Positions 35,244 through 45,600 of a stretch of 48,273 bases of DNA are shown piece by piece. Every line of letters starts with the position of its first letter. Within the stretch, counting starts at the first letter, position 1. The translations under genes and the position numbers were made by a program. The stretch spans positions 1 through 48,273 of the forward strand of contig JAGCJL010000076.1 of NCBI GenBank assembly GCA_017647975.1, in the 5' to 3' direction. Under the pieces are notes generated by a model. It saw only the letters and a program-made list of their open reading frames with translations. It had not been told where the DNA came from and did no database searches. The DNA is from Bacteroidaceae bacterium (GTDB lineage: Bacteria; Bacteroidota; Bacteroidia; Bacteroidales; Bacteroidaceae).

Positions 35244-36539
35244 TCACTTAGCAATAATCAAGTAATAGTTCTTCTTGCCCTTCTGTACAAGAATGTACTT
35301 GTCGTTAAGAAGATTCTCGGCATTGATAACTTGGTCAAAAGCAGCAAGTTTCTCTTTGTTTACAGAAACACCACCACCCTGCACGAGTTTACGCATCTCG
35401 CCTTTTGATGCAAAGATTGCAGCATTGTCAGTTGTCAAATCAACAGCTTTAATACCCTCATTAAGTGCCTCGCGTGATACCTCGAATTGTGGCACACCGT
35501 CGAATACTGCAAGTAAAGTATCTTCATCAAGTGAGCGTAGTGCTTCGGTTGATGCGTTACCAAAGAGGATATTTGAAGCCTCTACCGCCTTGTTGTACTC
35601 CTCTTCGCCATGAACAAGGATTGTAACTTCCTTAGCAAGACGTTTCTGCAACAGACGCATGTGTGGTGCCTCTGCATGCTCGGCAACAAGTGCTTCAATC
35701 TCTTCACGGCAGATTGATGTAAAGATCTTGATATACTTCTCAGCATCGTCATCACTTACGTTCAACCAGAACTGATAGAAACGGTAAGGTGATGTGTAAC
35801 GCTTGTCAAGCCAGATATTACCCTGCTCTGTCTTACCGAACTTCTTACCGTCAGCCTTAGTGATTAGAGGACATGTGAGGGCAAAAACCTCGTTACCCGA
35901 CATCTTGCGAATCATCTCGGTACCTGTAGTGATGTTACCCCACTGATCGGCACCGCCAAGCTGTAATTTACAACCGTGTGTTTCGTTGAGGTGAACATAG
36001 TCATAACCCTGCAAAAGTTGGTAGGTAAACTCGGTAAATGACATACCGTCAGTACCAGCTTCACCCGAAAGACGACGCTTTACAGAGTCCTTAGACATCA
36101 TGTAGTTTACTGTAATCATCTTACCAATGTTACGAATGAAGTCAAGGAAAGTAAAGTTCTTCATCCAATCGTAGTTGTTCACAAGTATTGCAGCGTTAGG
36201 AGCATCGCTATCAAAGTCAAGGAAACGTGAAAGTTGCTTTTTCAACGCCTCCTGGTTATGGCGAAGCTTTTCCTCGTCAATGAGGACACGCTCTTTAGAC
36301 TTACCCGATGGGTCACCTATCATACCTGTTGCTCCACCAATAAGAGCAATGGGCTTGTGACCGCATAGCTGGAAGTGACGCAACATCATCACACCAACAA
36401 GGTGACCGATGTGCAAAGAGTCTGCAGTTGGGTCAATACCCAAGTAAGCACTTGTCATCTCCTTTTGGAGCTGTTCTTCTGTTCCGGGAGTCATGTCCTG
36501 AATCATGCCTCTCCATTTCAATTCTTGTACGAAGTTCAT
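35244..36539 (-). CDS. tyrS: Tyrosyl-tRNA synthetase
   Basis: A 431-aa class I tRNA synthetase that charges tRNA(Tyr). It has the HIGH-type [13 protein letters not shown], the tyrosine-binding [10 protein letters not shown] and GGADQWGNI, the KMSKS-type KFGKTEQG, and a C-terminal S4-like domain ([21 protein letters not shown] split across residues 375-405). The length and the KFGKT form fit the bacterial TyrRS family. It is the last gene of a three-gene run, 16 bases after the WalJ-like gene. A palindrome at 35190-35231 ends the transcript. Confidence 0.97.
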   Translation of the reverse strand: MNFVQELKWRGMIQDMTPGTEEQLQKEMTSAYLGIDPTADSLHIGHLVGVMMLRHFQLCGHKPIALIGGATGMIGDPSGKSKERVLIDEEKLRHNQEALKKQLSRFLDFDSDAPNAAILVNNYDWMKNFTFLDFIRNIGKMITVNYMMSKDSVKRRLSGEAGTDGMSFTEFTYQLLQGYDYVHLNETHGCKLQLGGADQWGNITTGTEMIRKMSGNEVFALTCPLITKADGKKFGKTEQGNIWLDKRYTSPYRFYQFWLNVSDDDAEKYIKIFTSICREEIEALVAEHAEAPHMRLLQKRLAKEVTILVHGEEEYNKAVEASNILFGNASTEALRSLDEDTLLAVFDGVPQFEVSREALNEGIKAVDLTTDNAAIFASKGEMRKLVQGGGVSVNKEKLAAFDQVINAENLLNDKYILVQKGKKNYYLIIAK

Positions 36540-36555
36540 AGTGTATTTATTTTAA

Positions 36556-37359
36556 TTATAGTTTATACATTTGTGATGGCACCGTTCTCTTCAACACATT
36601 AAGCTGTACATCTTTGCCGGGGATAATACCGTAATCACCGAATTCCATAGCAACGGTTTTATATGCAAGCTCCGGATGATTATTCTCCTCGCTAAGATGG
36701 CATAGCCAAATATATTTCAAATGTTCATTGAAATGCGATGCAAGATATTTCGCAGTTGTCTGATTACTCAAGTGACCGCGAGCACCGGATACACGCACCT
36801 TCAAAAAGTCGGGATAACGTCCCATTGCAAGCATCTGCTCCTCGTAATTAGCCTCAAGAACAAGATAATTAGCCCTGTCAAGGTAATATGAGACCGTCTC
36901 GGTAATCTCGCCCAAGTCTGTAGCAATACAGAATTTTTTGTCGCCATACTCAATGAAATAACCGACATTGTCACTTCCGTCATGTGGCACCTCAAACGGT
37001 GTAATTACCAAATCGCGGAATGTCAACGGTTCCTCTTTCTCTACATATCTTATAAATTCCGGTTCTATTGGTTTTGAAACACAATAGTTCTTTGTTATTC
37101 CCACATGAACATCACGTGTAGCATAAACCGGAATCTTAGCTTTATCCGATATCACACCAAGTGCCTTAATGTGGTCGGCATGGTCGTGGGTAACAAACAT
37201 GGCACATATACTCTCAAATGGAATACCTTCTTTCTTCAAAGCCATTCTGATGGTCTTTGAAGGCAAGCCGGCATCAATAAGTATGCCATAATCCCCCACC
37301 CCGATATAGTAACAGTTGCCACAGCTACCGCTACCAATACTCATAAATCTTAACTCCAT
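36556..37359 (-). CDS. MBL-fold hydrolase of the WalJ/YycJ type
   Basis: A 267-aa metallo-beta-lactamase-fold protein. MELRFMSIGSGSCGNCYYI, the metal motif THDHADHIKAL (HxHxDH) and IDAGLPSKTI at the start match the YycJ/WalJ family. Homologues are linked to DNA repair and to cell-wall signalling in Firmicutes. The function in Bacteroidetes is not clear to me. Further ligands are the His in VPHDGS, Asp in IATDLGE and the C-terminal His in CHLSEENNHPE. It sits 39 bases downstream of tamL and 16 bases upstream of tyrS. Confidence 0.82.
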   Translation of the reverse strand: MELRFMSIGSGSCGNCYYIGVGDYGILIDAGLPSKTIRMALKKEGIPFESICAMFVTHDHADHIKALGVISDKAKIPVYATRDVHVGITKNYCVSKPIEPEFIRYVEKEEPLTFRDLVITPFEVPHDGSDNVGYFIEYGDKKFCIATDLGEITETVSYYLDRANYLVLEANYEEQMLAMGRYPDFLKVRVSGARGHLSNQTTAKYLASHFNEHLKYIWLCHLSEENNHPELAYKTVAMEFGDYGIIPGKDVQLNVLKRTVPSQMYKL

Positions 37360-37398
37360 TATATTTTATTTTATCTTCTTCTATATCAACATCATACA

Positions 37399-39702
37399 TC
37401 AGAATGGATAACCTATCGCAAAATGCAATGCGAAGTCACGCTTGAAATTCGGACATATGATTGAATACTTCTCCTTTCCTGTGTAAGCCGGATTGATAGC
37501 CTTCATAGCGGCATCAAGACGGAACACAAAAAGGTCAAAATCAACACGCACACCAAGTCCATAAGAGAGAGCCAACTCCTTATAGAAACTTGTTATTTTG
37601 AACTGCCCGCCAGGCTGTTCATCATACTCCCTGATAGTCCATATATTACCGGCATCAAGGAATACTGCCGAGTGTATCTTCCAAAAGAGATGTGAACGGT
37701 ATTCCACGTTCATATCCAGTTTTATATCACCCGACTGGTTTATAAAATCAATACTCTTACCTTCATTCTTATAGCTTCCCGGACCAAGAGTACGCACCGT
37801 CCAACCTCTCATGCCGTTCGCACCTCCGGCAAAATATCGTTTTTCAAAAGGCAGAATACGCGAGTTGCCATAGGGATAAGCTATGCCTAAGCCAAAGTGG
37901 AAGACAAGTGAATTCCGGGTATCCATGTTCACACGTGCCGCAAAGTCAAAATCGCCTTTTACATATTGTGCATAGGCAATTTTAAGCAATGTATATTGGC
38001 CTTCTTCATTAGTGCGACCACCAAAGAGAGAATTTATACCATACAAAAGATTACCCGAACACTCGGCATTTGTGCGTACAGAATAGGCAAAACGTTCAAA
38101 ACGATTACTTTTGTTACGCGATGAGTTGAACGAATAAGTATATCCCAATTTGGTAATCAACAGGTTCTCATAATTGTATTTCAATATAGAGTTCCTGTTC
38201 GACACACTATCCAGATATTCATTTTTAAATGTCTCCGATATCCATGGAACATAGATATAATTCAAGTCAAGCAAATCAAGTTTATGCTGTGTATCAACCC
38301 TCTTGCTCCAAAGATAACTCCAAGAGCCGGAAAGAATACGTCTTTCAAATTCAGGACGTTCCTGAGAGTTCAGTTTCAATGCAAACAATGTAGATGAGAG
38401 CATTTTGCGTTTTTCAGCCGGTACGAAAACCGATGCAATACCACCCAACAGACGCAAACTCAATTCAGCTCCATACTCAAAATAGCTGTCACCTGTATAT
38501 CCACTCAAGTTGGACACCGCCTCGTATGCTCCAAACAGACGCAATGAAAGAAGTTCCGAACCCTTGAATAGATTTTTATCGGAGAATGTTGCTGATGCTG
38601 CTGCACCCAAGTCGCCCGAAGTATTTGTTCCCTCGATCTCAAAACCTATCGAACGTCTTTTGTTACGTTCAAACATGATATAACAATCAAGAAGAGCGGT
38701 GTCAGGTCTCTCAACCATTCTTATTGATGTATATTTCAATGCAGTGAGCTGTGCAAACGAATTATACGTTTTGTCAAAATTATTTTGTGAATATAATTCA
38801 CCCGGTATAATGTATGCATTCTCTACAAGCACACTCGGACGCACAATAGGATTATCTTTGCACAGAATTGTGTACATGCCATGCACTATCGTGTCGCAAC
38901 CGGTCAATGTGGTATCATCAAAACGCAAACCGGCTCCCGAAACAAAATATACGTTTCCAATCTTGTACTCTATATGTTCTTCTGGCTCTGCTGTAGAAGA
39001 TGATTTATACATTGCAATATCCATAGAGAGTTTAACCTTGTTGGAATGGTGTGCCGTATCGGCTGTAAATGAGATATAATCCTTTTGGAAGCGGTAATAT
39101 CCGGAATTCCTGAGGATATTTGTTATACGGCGACGTTCCTGTTCCATACCATCAACACTGAATGGCATACCTGGTGCGAGAGAGGACTCTTCGGAATTTG
39201 CTTCTATAATATTTTTCAAACGCTCATCATCGGTATTAAGCTTTATCTCGGAAACATAATATCTCTCACGTTCATGAAGATAATACTTTGCAACAGCACG
39301 TTTCTTCTTGTCATCTTTCTCACACTCAAAATCCACTGTCGCATGCAGATAACCATCATTCACAAGCATCTGTTGGATATTGTATCTGCTACGTTCAGCC
39401 ATCTCGGCACTATATATCACCGGAGCTTCACCCATTCTTTGCAACACACGGTTATGCCACTTTGTTGTATCGCGTCCCGAAAGAGCATAAGTGTATAGAG
39501 GGACCTTTACCAAACTGAACCATTTTGCATTAGGAGTCTGACGCACATAGCTTCGTGCCTTTGAAGAATTCGATGCATTGGTATTTGACACAATCTTTAC
39601 GTCCTTAAGAAGATGCTCACCTTCGGGAATAAATTTATTCACCGAACATGAGACCGTCAAAAAGAGGCACAAAACCAGATATGTCAAGACTCTGAAAGGC
39701 AT
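37399..39702 (-). CDS. tamL: TamL-like outer-membrane lipoprotein of the Omp85 superfamily
   Basis: A 767-aa protein with a lipoprotein signal (MPFRVLTYLVLCLFLTVSC, Cys19). POTRA-like domains occupy about 20-330 (GEHLLKDVKIVSN, GYYRFQKDYISFTADT, LDCYIMFERNKRRSIGFEIEG). A C-terminal Omp85 barrel runs to the terminal Phe (FALHFAIGYPF), with the VRGF-type element in FAGGANGMRGW. The lipid anchor on an Omp85 protein marks TamL of Bacteroidetes, the counterpart of TamA that works with TamB. No tamB is within the window. Its promoter overlaps the upstream region of the divergent methyltransferase gene. Confidence 0.85.
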   Translation of the reverse strand: MPFRVLTYLVLCLFLTVSCSVNKFIPEGEHLLKDVKIVSNTNASNSSKARSYVRQTPNAKWFSLVKVPLYTYALSGRDTTKWHNRVLQRMGEAPVIYSAEMAERSRYNIQQMLVNDGYLHATVDFECEKDDKKKRAVAKYYLHERERYYVSEIKLNTDDERLKNIIEANSEESSLAPGMPFSVDGMEQERRRITNILRNSGYYRFQKDYISFTADTAHHSNKVKLSMDIAMYKSSSTAEPEEHIEYKIGNVYFVSGAGLRFDDTTLTGCDTIVHGMYTILCKDNPIVRPSVLVENAYIIPGELYSQNNFDKTYNSFAQLTALKYTSIRMVERPDTALLDCYIMFERNKRRSIGFEIEGTNTSGDLGAAASATFSDKNLFKGSELLSLRLFGAYEAVSNLSGYTGDSYFEYGAELSLRLLGGIASVFVPAEKRKMLSSTLFALKLNSQERPEFERRILSGSWSYLWSKRVDTQHKLDLLDLNYIYVPWISETFKNEYLDSVSNRNSILKYNYENLLITKLGYTYSFNSSRNKSNRFERFAYSVRTNAECSGNLLYGINSLFGGRTNEEGQYTLLKIAYAQYVKGDFDFAARVNMDTRNSLVFHFGLGIAYPYGNSRILPFEKRYFAGGANGMRGWTVRTLGPGSYKNEGKSIDFINQSGDIKLDMNVEYRSHLFWKIHSAVFLDAGNIWTIREYDEQPGGQFKITSFYKELALSYGLGVRVDFDLFVFRLDAAMKAINPAYTGKEKYSIICPNFKRDFALHFAIGYPF

Positions 39703-39741
39703 AAATAAGCTATAATATTGCTATATTATTAAAAATTCTTG

Positions 39742-39749
39742 CAAATATA
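39742..39749 (-). promoter_or_regulatory. -7 box of tamL
   Basis: TATATTTG followed by C on the minus strand (39749 to 39742), 40 bases before the ATG. The -33 region would overlap the divergent promoter at 39773-39780, and no consensus -33 is seen. Confidence 0.5.
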
Positions 39750-39772
39750 CTAAAAAGATGAAAGATTTAAGG

Positions 39773-39780
39773 TAGATTTG
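39773..39780 (+). promoter_or_regulatory. -7 box of the TrmH-type methyltransferase gene
   Basis: TAGATTTG followed by C, 31 bases before the ATG. It faces the tamL promoter, so polymerase binding at the two may be mutually exclusive. Confidence 0.5.
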
Positions 39781-39810
39781 CACCACTTTAACGATAAATA
39801 ATTAAACATT

Positions 39811-40566
39811 ATGCTAAGTAAAGCATTACTCAAACTGATTAAGTCGCTCGAAATAAAAAAATTCCGCAAAGAATATGAACTTTTTGTAGCAGAGGGAGGA
39901 AAAACTGTATGTGATTTAATCAACTTGAATATTGAGGTAGAGCATATAATCGCAACAAAAGAGTGGCTCAACAATCATAAAGAGATAAAAAACCTGAATA
40001 TTTCCGAAGTTAGCGAAGAAGAACTCAAACGTGCAAGTTTCCTACGTACCCCCCAGGGTGTTCTTGCGGTGTTCAAGCAACCTAAATACGACATAGACAC
40101 CACTATTCCTGAACGTGAACTTTGTTTGGCTTTGGACAATGTACAGGACCCGGGAAATTTAGGAACAATCATACGTATAGCCGATTGGTTCGGCATTGAG
40201 AACATCTACTGCTCTCAAGGATGTGCCGACATCTACAATCCAAAGACTATACAAGCTACCATGGGTGCAATAGGTAGAGTAAAAATACATTACATAAACC
40301 TCTTTAATTTCCTTAACAACCTTAAAGAAAAGGTTAATATTTACGGAACCTTTCTCAATGGAGAAAACATCTATAACAAGAGTCTTGAAAACAGAGGTAT
40401 AATAGTAATGGGGAACGAGGGTAACGGAATAAGCGAAGAATGTAGTAAAATTATAAACACACGTTTATTCGTACCTAACTACCCAGCAGAACGAAACACA
40501 TCTGAATCGCTCAATGTATCTGTAGCAACAGCTATTATATGCAGCGAATTCCGTCGCAGATTCTAA
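39811..40566 (+). CDS. TrmH/SpoU-family RNA 2'-O-methyltransferase
   Basis: A 251-aa SPOUT methyltransferase. The N-terminal part (1-95) is the small RNA-binding domain seen in this family (FRKEYELFVAEGGKTV). The knotted catalytic domain has motif 1 LDNVQDPGNLGTIIRIADWFG, motif 2 IIVMGNEGNGIS and motif 3 ERNTSESLNVSVATAI. It methylates ribose 2'-OH in rRNA or tRNA, and the target is not determined by sequence. In Bacteroidetes this gene often stands next to tamL, as here. Confidence 0.9.
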   Translation: MLSKALLKLIKSLEIKKFRKEYELFVAEGGKTVCDLINLNIEVEHIIATKEWLNNHKEIKNLNISEVSEEELKRASFLRTPQGVLAVFKQPKYDIDTTIPERELCLALDNVQDPGNLGTIIRIADWFGIENIYCSQGCADIYNPKTIQATMGAIGRVKIHYINLFNFLNNLKEKVNIYGTFLNGENIYNKSLENRGIIVMGNEGNGISEECSKIINTRLFVPNYPAERNTSESLNVSVATAIICSEFRRRF

Positions 40567-40595
40567 AGAGCAGATTTCCAAGAATAATTACAACC

Positions 40596-40865
40596 TTAAA
40601 GAAGAGGAAGAAAAGCATTACCAACACCTATGGAATAAGCATAAAAATCCACCTCACATATTGAGGTTTTAGCCAAAATCCATTCGTCCAAAATCTTTAA
40701 GTCTTTTACAGGAGACAAATAGATTTGCGTAAGATAATGCAAGCCATGACTTTCAGAATTAAAAGAGTAAATTTTATTTACACGCCCATCAACTATTTCC
40801 AGAACTTTTGAGGTTACCATCTCACCCGATGGCATATAAAGTTCAGGTGTAACATAAGATGCCAT
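40596..40865 (-). CDS. Small hypothetical protein coupled to the DUF4296 gene
   Basis: An 89-aa protein (MASYVTPELYMPSGEMVTSK...) with no family I recognise. The pattern of alternating beta-type residues (KVLEIVDGRVNKIYSF) and WILAKTSICEV suggests a small cytoplasmic alpha/beta protein. Its ATG shares the last A of the DUF4296 stop codon (TAATG), a firm sign of coupled translation and that the frame is real. It is the last gene of the ileS-dksA-lspA cluster and converges with the methyltransferase gene without a clear terminator between them. Confidence 0.6.
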   Translation of the reverse strand: MASYVTPELYMPSGEMVTSKVLEIVDGRVNKIYSFNSESHGLHYLTQIYLSPVKDLKILDEWILAKTSICEVDFYAYSIGVGNAFLPLL

Positions 40866-41662
40866 TACTTTTGTTTTTGAGATTTTGGAGGATGTATTCT
40901 TGTGACAGATATACCACTAAGCAACATTTTTGCTTTTGCCTTTTCATCATCATCAATATAATAGACAAATCCCGACATTGATTTCAAATTTCTATTAAAA
41001 TCACGTGGTGTAGCAAGAGAATACTCTCCCGACTCTGTAATCCTTAAATTCTTATGATAATATGCACCATTATCATAATCAATACGTATTGATGCAAAAG
41101 CCTCCTGATTAACCTTATCATTTCCACCGTTTATAAAATAAGAGCCAAAAGAGAATGTCAAGCTATCACCCTTTACAAACGTTGTATCATCAGGAACATC
41201 AAATGCAAAAAACAATTTGCTGTTTACATGCGTCGAGGCCAGCAAACGCATTTTAGAACTAGTCCACAGTTGAGCTGTATCGGCAGCAAGGAACGCTGCT
41301 TCAAGAAGAACACCATCATCAAATGATGCACGTGCATCATTCAACGATGCTACCTCAGCTTCCAATCGCACCTCAAGATTCTCATATATTCTCTTAAGGC
41401 GTTTAGGATATCTGTTATACCATATCAACGAAGAATCAAAACGTTCTTGTGTAATATTATGTTTCTTGAAAATATAATCGTAAAAAAGTTTTTCTTTATA
41501 ATCCCAAGAAGAGTACTCACTTGCCATTGACTGCACAAGATGATAGTCATAAAGAAAACTCTCCATCTTCTTAGGAGGAACAATATTGTCAGGGATTCCC
41601 ACCTCGCACGAGATAAGAACAAAGAAAAACAGCGGAAAGATTACCCTTAGAAGCCTACGCAT
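40865..41662 (-). CDS. DUF4296-family lipoprotein
   Basis: A 265-aa protein with a lipobox (LISC, Cys19 after MRRLLRVIFPLFFFVLIS). The DUF4296 hallmark follows: KMESFLYDYHLVQSMASEYSS and FYDYIFKKHNITQERFDSSLIWYNRYPKRLKRIY. These helices resemble those of many secreted Bacteroidetes proteins placed after lspA. The remainder is a beta-rich region of unknown role. It starts 8 bases after the lspA stop, so its lipid processing by LspA may be coordinated through the operon. The function is not known. Confidence 0.8.
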   Translation of the reverse strand: MRRLLRVIFPLFFFVLISCEVGIPDNIVPPKKMESFLYDYHLVQSMASEYSSWDYKEKLFYDYIFKKHNITQERFDSSLIWYNRYPKRLKRIYENLEVRLEAEVASLNDARASFDDGVLLEAAFLAADTAQLWTSSKMRLLASTHVNSKLFFAFDVPDDTTFVKGDSLTFSFGSYFINGGNDKVNQEAFASIRIDYDNGAYYHKNLRITESGEYSLATPRDFNRNLKSMSGFVYYIDDDEKAKAKMLLSGISVTRIHPPKSQKQK

Positions 41663-41670
41663 AAAAAAGA

Positions 41671-42267
41671 CTAATCCAGAAGAAATTTTCTATAGAACAG
41701 CAAAATAGCAACCACACTACATGTTATACATGAGTCGGCGAAATTAAATACGGGAGAAAAGAATATATCTCCACCCACTAAAGGCATCCAATCGGGCCAT
41801 GTAAAAAGTGGAAAATAGAACATATCCACTACTCTTCCTTCCATAAAAGAACCATAGCCTTCACCCCATGGAACAAACTCTGCTACCTGCCTATAGCTTG
41901 ATGTAAAGATCTCACCATAGAACAAACAGTCGATAATATTTCCAATAGCACCCGACAAAATCAATGCCACACACATGACAAAACCTGTCGGGTACTTTGT
42001 ATTCTTCAACAGACGGAACAGAATATAACCCAAGAAACCGACTGCAACAATACGAAAACTTGTCAGAAAAAGTTTACTGAAAAGTTCCATACCGAAAGCC
42101 ATTCCGTTGTTTTCAATAAAATATATCTTGAACCAATCTCCAAAGACCGGGAAATTATCACCCAAAGACATATTTGTCTTTACCGCAATCTTAATCACCT
42201 GGTCGGCAATGATTGCAAGCACCATGAATGACAGTACGACAACCGAACGTCTCTTTATACTCTGCAT
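41671..42267 (-). CDS. lspA: Lipoprotein signal peptidase
   Basis: A 198-aa inner-membrane aspartic protease that cleaves lipoprotein signal peptides before the lipidated Cys. Four membrane helices are seen. The catalytic Asp residues lie in GAIGNIIDCLFYG and FNFADSCITCS. An extra segment between the conserved boxes (RQVAEFVPWGEGYGSFMEGRVVDMFYFPLF, in pieces) matches other Bacteroidetes LspA. Lipoproteins encoded in this window (DUF4296, TamL, M3 peptidase) are its expected substrates. It starts 9 bases after the dksA-like stop. Confidence 0.94.
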   Translation of the reverse strand: MQSIKRRSVVVLSFMVLAIIADQVIKIAVKTNMSLGDNFPVFGDWFKIYFIENNGMAFGMELFSKLFLTSFRIVAVGFLGYILFRLLKNTKYPTGFVMCVALILSGAIGNIIDCLFYGEIFTSSYRQVAEFVPWGEGYGSFMEGRVVDMFYFPLFTWPDWMPLVGGDIFFSPVFNFADSCITCSVVAILLFYRKFLLD

Positions 42268-42276
42268 CTGTTTTTA

Positions 42277-42651
42277 TTATCTATTCTTCTTAGCCTCGAT
42301 ACTCAATGTTGCATGAGGAACAGCCATAAGACGCTCCTTGGCAATCAATTTTCCTGTCTCACGACAAATACCGTAGGTTTTGTTCTCAATACGAACAAGA
42401 GCTGCCTGAAGACCTTGTATAAATTTTGCCTGACGATTTGCTATCTGCATTTGCTCTTCGATGTATGCAGCATCGCTACCATCCTCCAAGCCCTTGTATG
42501 TAGGCGAAGTGTCTGCGACATCATTTGAATCCTCATGACGCAAAGCTCTCATTATTTGGTCGTAATCTCTCTTTGCAAGTTCCAGCTTCTGCATAATCAC
42601 TTGGCGGAACTCTTCCAATTCAACATCGGAATAACGTAGTTTTTCTGCCAT
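42277..42651 (-). CDS. DksA/TraR-like protein with degenerate zinc finger
   Basis: A 124-aa protein with a coiled-coil N-terminal part (VELEEFRQVIMQKLELAKRDYDQIMR) and a C-terminal YGICRETGKLIAKERLMAVPHATLSI that matches the DksA finger region. Only one Cys is left of the usual four (CxxC...CxxC), so it cannot bind zinc in the usual way. This appears common for the Bacteroidetes homologue next to lspA and ileS. It probably binds RNA polymerase through its secondary channel, as DksA does, but the catalytic Asp pair at the coil tip is not obvious. It lies between ileS and lspA in an operon. Confidence 0.78.
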   Translation of the reverse strand: MAEKLRYSDVELEEFRQVIMQKLELAKRDYDQIMRALRHEDSNDVADTSPTYKGLEDGSDAAYIEEQMQIANRQAKFIQGLQAALVRIENKTYGICRETGKLIAKERLMAVPHATLSIEAKKNR

Positions 42652-42692
42652 ATCTTTTAATATTATGGTTAGTTAATAGTTAGTTTTTTCTA

Positions 42693-45600
42693 TTATAATT
42701 TTGTAACTGTCAATTTAATTACAGCATTGTCAAGTTCAATATCTTCACCCTCAATAAGAGTTGGGTTTACAGTCAAAGTATCGGCAAGCACCTGATTACA
42801 GATGTATTCCTTAAACTCTTCAACTGCGGCATCGCTCTGTTCGTTGCTTGATAAAACAACTGAAATTCTGTCAGTTATATCAAAACCACTCTCTTTACGT
42901 ACAGCCTGAATCTTCTTGACAATCTCACGGGCAACACCCTCACGACGTAGAGCATCGGTAACCTCAACATCAAGTGCAACAGTCAATGCACCTTCATTGG
43001 CTACAGTCCAACCGGGAACATCCTCGCTAAAGATTTCAACATCAGCAAGTTCAATCTCTGCATTCACACCTTCAACCAACAATGTGATAATGCCATTGGT
43101 TTCAAGTTCTTTTATCTGTTCCTGTGACATGGCAAGCACCTCGGCATTAACACTCTTCATAAGTTTACCGAATTTCTTACCCAATGTACGGAAGTTACAC
43201 TTGATTTTCTTCACAAGGATACCATCACCCTCAACAAATACAAGTTCTTTCACGTTCACCTCACTTAGGATAAGCTGTTTAACAGCCTCAATACGAGATT
43301 TCATCACCTCGTCTGTTGTAGGTATCGCTATTTTCTGTAGTGGCTGACGAACAATCAAAGCCTCTTTCTTACGCAAAGCAAGCACCATTGACGAAATCTG
43401 CTGTGCAAGTTCCATACGATATTCAAGTTCGCTATCTACCAATGTTTCGTCACATTCGGGGAACTTAGCCAAGTGAACCGATTTGCTTTCACCTCTACCT
43501 GTAACAGAAGTCAAGTCCTGATACAGACGGTCGGCATAGAACGGAGCTATTGGAGCCATCAGACGAGCAACTGTCTCAAGACATGTATAAAGGGTTTGAT
43601 AAGCAGACAACTTGTCATTGCTCATATCAGAGCCCCAGAAACGCTTACGGCTCAGACGTACAAACCAATTACTTACATTGTTTATAACGAATTCCTGTAT
43701 CAAACGACCTGCCTTTGTTGGCTCATAATCATTGAAGCAATCATTTACATTCTTTACAAGTGTATTCAATTCCGACAAAATCCAACGGTCAAGTTCCGGA
43801 CGCTCATTTATTGGCAATTCAGCCTCTTCGTAGGTAAAGCCATCAACATTGGCATACATTGTAAAGAAACTATATGTCTGATACAACTTACCGAAGAATG
43901 AACGAACAACTTCCTTTACACCTTCTTCGTTAAAACGAAGGTTATCCCATGGAGCTGAGTTGGTTATCATATACCAACGCAACGGGTCACTACCGTATGC
44001 CTCTATTGTATCAAAAGGATCAACCGCATTACCAAGACGCTTCGACATCTTGTCACCATTCTTGTCAAGCACAAGACCGTTTGAGATAACAGTTTTGTAA
44101 GCAACGCTGTCGAATACCATTGTAGCAATGGCATGCAATGTATAGAACCAGCCACGTGTCTGATCTACACCCTCTGCAATAAAATCGGCAGGATATACAG
44201 TGCGGTTGTCAAGTATTTCTTTATTCTCGAATGGATAATGTATCTGTGCATAAGGCATTGCACCAGAATCGAACCATACATCAATAAGGTCAAGTTCACG
44301 TGTCATGACTGCACCTGTAGATGAAACCAACTTAATATCATCAACATAAGGACGGTGCAAATCAATCTTGTCATAATTCTCCTTACTGTAATCTCCGGGA
44401 ACAAAGCCTCTGTCTTTATAAGGATTGCTCTGCATAACACCAGCTGCAACTGCCTTCTCTATCTCGTCATAAAGTTCCGCAATAGAGCCAATACATTTTG
44501 CTTCACCATCTTCACTTGTCCATATAGGAAGTGGAGTTCCCCAGTAACGGCTACGACTCAAGTTCCAGTCATTAAGATTTTCGAGCCACTTGCCAAAACG
44601 TCCAGTACCGGTAGATTCCGGTTTCCAAGTGATAGTCTTGTTCAGTTCGCTCATTCTCTCTTTCATCTGCGAAGCTCTTACAAACCAGCTGTCGAGAGGA
44701 TAATAGAGTACCGGTTTATCAGTACGCCAACAATGAGGATAATTGTGGACATGCTTTTCAATCTTGAATGCCACACCACCCTGCTTCATAACCATACAGA
44801 GTGCAACATCAAGAGTTTCAGCCTTAGCTGCTGCAGCATCATCATATTTACCGTCAACAGTATATTGTGGATCATATGCATTCTTGACGTATACACCTGC
44901 AAATTTTGAATAGAGTTCAAGATTCACACAATTCTCAACAAAATTCTCATCAAGTTCGTCGATTGCCCAGAATTTACCTGTAAAATCAACCATAGGACGC
45001 GTCTCACCTTTCTTATTCACCATGAACAATGAAGGAATACCTGCAGCCTTAGCCACAAATGCGTCATCAGCACCAAATGTCGGTGCAATGTGTACAATAC
45101 CCGTACCATCCTCTGTTGTAACATAATCACCAGGAATCACACGGAACGCTTCGGCCGAAGCATCTGTAATAGTATCACCCTCCTTAACAACAGGCTTAAC
45201 CCATGGGAATAGCTGAGCATAATGCATGCCAACCAAATCAGAGCCTTTATATTCAGCAATCACTTTATAAGGAACCACCTTGTCACCGGCTTTGTAATCC
45301 TCCAATGGAAGTTCTGCTCCGGCTGGATTAAAATGAAATGCCAACAATGCTTTTGCAAGCACCACTGTTATAGGCTCACCTGTATATCCATTGTATGACT
45401 GTACCGCAACATAATCGATTTTAGGACCAACACAAAGAGCTGTATTTGAAGGTAAAGTCCAAGGTGTTGTTGTCCAAGCGAGGAAATATGGAGTACCCCA
45501 TGCAGTAAGTTCTGGTTTTGGATCAAGAATACGGAACTGTGCAACAGCGGTAGTATCCTTAACATCCCTGTAACAACCAGGCTGGTTAAGCTCATGAGAG

